NCBI GenBank assembly: GCA_012295275.1 | Contig: CM022666.1 | Location: 10,917,077-10,942,076 of the forward strand | Length of the DNA: 25,000 nt | Reading direction: 5' to 3' | Origin: Chrysomallon squamiferum | Lineage: Eukaryota; Mollusca; Gastropoda; Neomphalida; Peltospiridae | Notes under the pieces: generated by a model | Told to the model about the DNA's origin: nothing | Databases searched by the model: none | What the model saw: the letters and a program-made list of their open reading frames with translations, nothing else | Program-made: the position numbers and the translations under genes | Part shown: positions 21,865 to 25,000 of the stretch, piece by piece | Position numbering within the stretch: the first letter of the stretch is position 1 | Layout of the letters: every line of letters begins with the position of its first letter

Positions 21865-22277
21865 ATAAGAGTTATGCACAATATATACTGACAATGTACT
21901 ATAAAAGATTTTATCACTACACATTATTATTCATTTTATTAGTAATATTAGTACTTATTATATTATTTATTAATAGTAGTAGTACACAGTTTTGGAATAA
22001 ACTAAAATTTGGTTGAAGTTTCTCATTTATTATTGGAAAATTTTCTAAAAATGTAGCAATACAAATATTGCAGCATTTATGGTTTTTCATTACATGAGGA
22101 AATGATAGTTATCTTAATTTATGAAATTATATGTAGTATTGTTAAAAAATACTAATTTTATTTGTTAATGTTTGTCATAATCAGTGGGTGGTTGCTAGCT
22201 GAACCTCTTGTCTGGAGTAACTTACTAAACATGTTTAAAGATTCTTTAAATAAAGATATTGAATTTTCTGTTTGTTA

Positions 22278-22293
22278 TTTCTCTCTCTCTCCC

Positions 22294-22345
<52 letters not shown>

Positions 22346-22497
22346 TGTCTCAGTCACATATTTTGCCCTCTCTCACATTCGCTGTCTATCACTCATTCTC
22401 TCTCTCTCCCTCTCTCCCTCTCTCTCTCTCACATAAACACACCCACACACATTGGCTCAGTTACATATTTTGCCCTCTCACATTCGCTGTCTATCAC

Positions 22498-22580
<83 letters not shown>

Positions 22581-22751
22581 TACACATTCACATTGTGTCA
22601 GTCACATATTTTGCCCTCTCTCACATTCTCTCTCTCTCTCTCACAAACACACACATTGTGTCAGTCACATATTTTGCCCTCTCTCACATTCTCTTTCTCT
22701 CTCTCTCTCACATACACACACACATTGTGTCAGTCATATTTTGCCCTCTCA

Positions 22752-22801
<50 letters not shown>

Positions 22802-22829
22802 CACACACACTTGTGTCAGTCATATTTTG

Positions 22830-22923
<94 letters not shown>

Positions 22924-22965
22924 AACACACAGACATTTTGTCCCTCTCTCAAATTCGCTGTCACT
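22278..22965. repeat. Compound CT/CA array with a conserved spacer unit
   Basis: Long CT runs and CA runs alternate with a non-repetitive spacer containing CATTGTGTCAGTCACATA and TTTTGCCCTC. The TTTTGCCCTC core occurs at about 22361, 22468, 22609, 22672, 22739 and 22824, with a decayed copy near 22936. Spacing varies because the CT runs vary in length. Two early copies share an extra TTCGCTGTCTATCACTC phrase, and the last copy shares TTCGCTGTCACTC. The long open frames across it encode Ser-Leu/His-Thr repeats in all three frames and are not genes. Confidence 0.9.
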
Positions 22966-25000
22966 CTGTGAATGTTAAACTTTTGAACAATGTATATCAA
23001 CTGACAGCCACAAGTTTCAGTCATGATGATGAGTGAGTAGAAACCTATCAGTATAACTTTTATCTTTTTTTCTTTTTTTTTTATATGAACCTACCTGTAG
23101 ACTGGGGAGTGTATTATTAATTCCTATCATATAGCACAGGCTGGAAAGAAAATTAATCATTCCAATAATACACGTATTAACATATCTATGTAGTTATACT
23201 TGATTGTTTGGGGGGTTTTGTTTGTTTTTTTATATTTTCTGATGTTGTTTTTTTTTGTTGTTGTTATTGATGATTTTGGTTTTTTGGTGGGGTTTTTTTT
23301 CTCAACATATCTATCAAATATTGAGGTATTTATTCTAAAGGCCTGCAGAAGAAACATTTAAATGATTTTTTGCCTCAAATCAATAGAAATAACAAATGTG
23401 TTTTCATAAATATAATAATGAGAAGAAGAAGAAGAAGACAAAATTAACAATAATAATAATAGTGTATATGCACTACTCAAAATAATTATTACTATTATAA
23501 AAATGTATTATATATTTTTATTTATTTATTTTAAATAATAATATTAAATTTAAAAACGTTACTAAATAATAACAATACACATTCAACAGACTGTCAACAA
23601 TCTGACATGAGGATCACGTAACCTGAACAGATGGTGAGCACTCACCACTACAGGTTAAATTCAAGAGTTTGCAGTTATTTAGTAATTACTTAGATTTCTG
23701 TACATTTTGGACTTGAATCAGACAAACAAACAAAAATTAGGTGACTAGGTTATTAATTAATAACTGTAAAATTATTACTGTTTATACTTTTTTCATTTAT
23801 TTCTATTAAATTTAGTCAATAACATTTACACGCATATTATACTGATAATTACACGAACACACTCGCATATATACACACTCAAACTAAAATATAGGCATAT
23901 AAACAAATATATTGTTTAGCAAATATACAATCATACATCCATAGACGTACATATAGATAGATATTCCATCCAAATATAGATATATATAAATATACATTTA
24001 TCCATCCAAACGTCCATTCGTCCATACATATTTACTTACATCCATACACATCCATACATACATAGCTACAATAATCACATGCACACACACGTATACCAAG
24101 TTGCGTGTAATCGGCTTATAAAGGACGCTGAGTTTTAAAATGGACGAAAGCTCTCGTGAATTCATGTGATGTACTCAAAGTAGTAACAGATAAACAAATA
24201 TTCATCTCAGAATCAGACAGTATCTCTTTTCAAGACTCATCTAACAGAACAAAGCGAAGTCAAAACCTGCGTATCTTTTACGTCAGTTACCGTCTTTGTC
24301 CTCAAGCAGTTGAGAAACTCAGTAGGCCTTAGGATGAGTCCTCTTCAGCAAAACAGTTACGTCCAGTAGACCTCAAAAGTTATTGTTTAAAGTGTTAGCA
24401 GAAAATGGATAAAATAACAACGACAAAAAATAAATAAATAAATAAAAAATAATTGAAAGCGCAAAGGCGAGAAGATAAACAATGTTAAGTGGAAGCTTTC
24501 AGCCGTTTATGAGTCACAAAAAAGACTTGTATTCTTTATTATAAAGACGTTTTCCAAAATCGTTTTGTCTTTTTCATTGTCTCTGACGTTTTTCTATTCT
24601 GTTTATAAGTGAGTAACTAATACGTCACTTGATTTACTATTTACCCTAGCAGACACCTCTAAATCAACAGAGTGATTGTTCTTGTTTCTTTACTTTTCAT
24701 AAATGCTAGTTTTTAAAGGTTTTTTGTTGTTGGTGGTGGTGGTGGTGTTTTTTAAATCTTTTTATTGTATTTTTTTCTACATGTATTTAAATTTTATTTT
24801 TAACATTTTCTTTGGGCAATGGGCAAATCATCAACCACTTCCACGAGAATATTATTTACTGGAATAGAAACAAGAGCCGAGTAGTTAGGACTACCATTTC
24901 GAAAACCACTCTTCACTCTAACTAATTTCCTAATTTGATACCAGACTGAAAAATCGAATTCATGGATAGTTCACCATGAGGTGATTGGAAAAATTTCACA
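22966..25000. other. AT-rich region without a supported gene
   Basis: Nothing recognisable as coding on either strand. It contains T-rich tracts (23190-23300), a GAA run (about 23421-23438), loose CATC/CATA repeats (about 23938-24065) and a GGT run near 24733-24749. Positions 24100-24400 are less AT-rich and could be a gene start lying outside the window, but no exon can be defended. Confidence 0.55.

Larger units (their letters stand above)
18898..22277. other. AT-rich 3' UTR and intergenic region
   Basis: The left part is the 3' UTR of the KIAA2013 homolog. The remainder shows no coding signal; small open frames near 19966, 21391 and 21810 are AT-rich chance or microsatellite frames. Notable structures are hairpins at 19925-19965 and 20727-20760, a 25-bp tandem repeat at 20633-20707 and a TTA run at 21817-21863. 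Confidence 0.6.

Noticed and set aside
22162-23036. Three overlapping long plus-strand open frames and a minus-strand frame at 22797-23024
   Set aside because: They read Ser-Leu, His-Thr and Arg-Glu dipeptide runs in every frame of the CT/CA array. This is microsatellite sequence, not coding.

Overview
This window is animal nuclear DNA. It is strongly AT-rich, has many microsatellites (GA/TC, TTA, TTTA, TTAC, CA, CAA) and contains intron-bearing genes with canonical GT-AG junctions. Two genes are clearly conserved metazoan genes: the Rag GTPase RRAGA on the minus strand and a KIAA2013-type membrane protein on the plus strand. The microsatellite density and protein character suggest a lophotrochozoan, perhaps a mollusc such as a cephalopod. 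That assignment is inference and is not proved by any single feature.

Layout. Positions 1-860 are repeat-rich and probably hold the 3' end of gene B. Gene B (1697-4721, minus, 4 coding exons, about 636 aa) and gene A (6302-8887, minus, 4 coding exons, about 385 aa) are head-to-tail paralogs that I assembled by hand from splice sites. Both share one architecture: a signal-peptide exon, a small four-cysteine exon, a linker exon ending in KRKR, and a long lysine/arginine-rich last exon. The last exon opens with a nearly invariant segment (DANGIEH ... SHRRRTLNLDI), followed in both genes by a glycine and a long basic run. An open frame of about 250 codons (861-1619) lies just downstream of gene B and may be its true last exon. 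Positions 8888-12055 have no recognisable gene, but the RRAGA 3' UTR must lie at the right-hand end. RRAGA (12056-16230, minus, 8 exons) is complete except for a one-base insertion in exon 4. About 0.8 kb away, in divergent orientation, is the intronless coding region of the KIAA2013 homolog (17053-18897, plus). From 18898 to the end I find no convincing gene, only hairpins, a short tandem repeat, a striking CT/CA compound array (about 22278-22965) and further AT-rich sequence.

Biology. RRAGA is the amino-acid-sensing GTPase that recruits mTORC1 to lysosomes. The KIAA2013 protein is a conserved membrane protein of unknown function. The tandem pair A/B is the part I do not recognise. Its signal peptides, conserved short segment between basic cleavage-like sites, Gly-before-basic (possible amidation) context and, in B, an in-register 16-residue KR-containing repeat array resemble a secreted precursor processed by proprotein convertases. 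Perfect CRE palindromes (TGACGTCA) lie upstream of both A and B. This reading as a new secreted or neuropeptide-like precursor family is an inference from sequence grammar, not from a database match.
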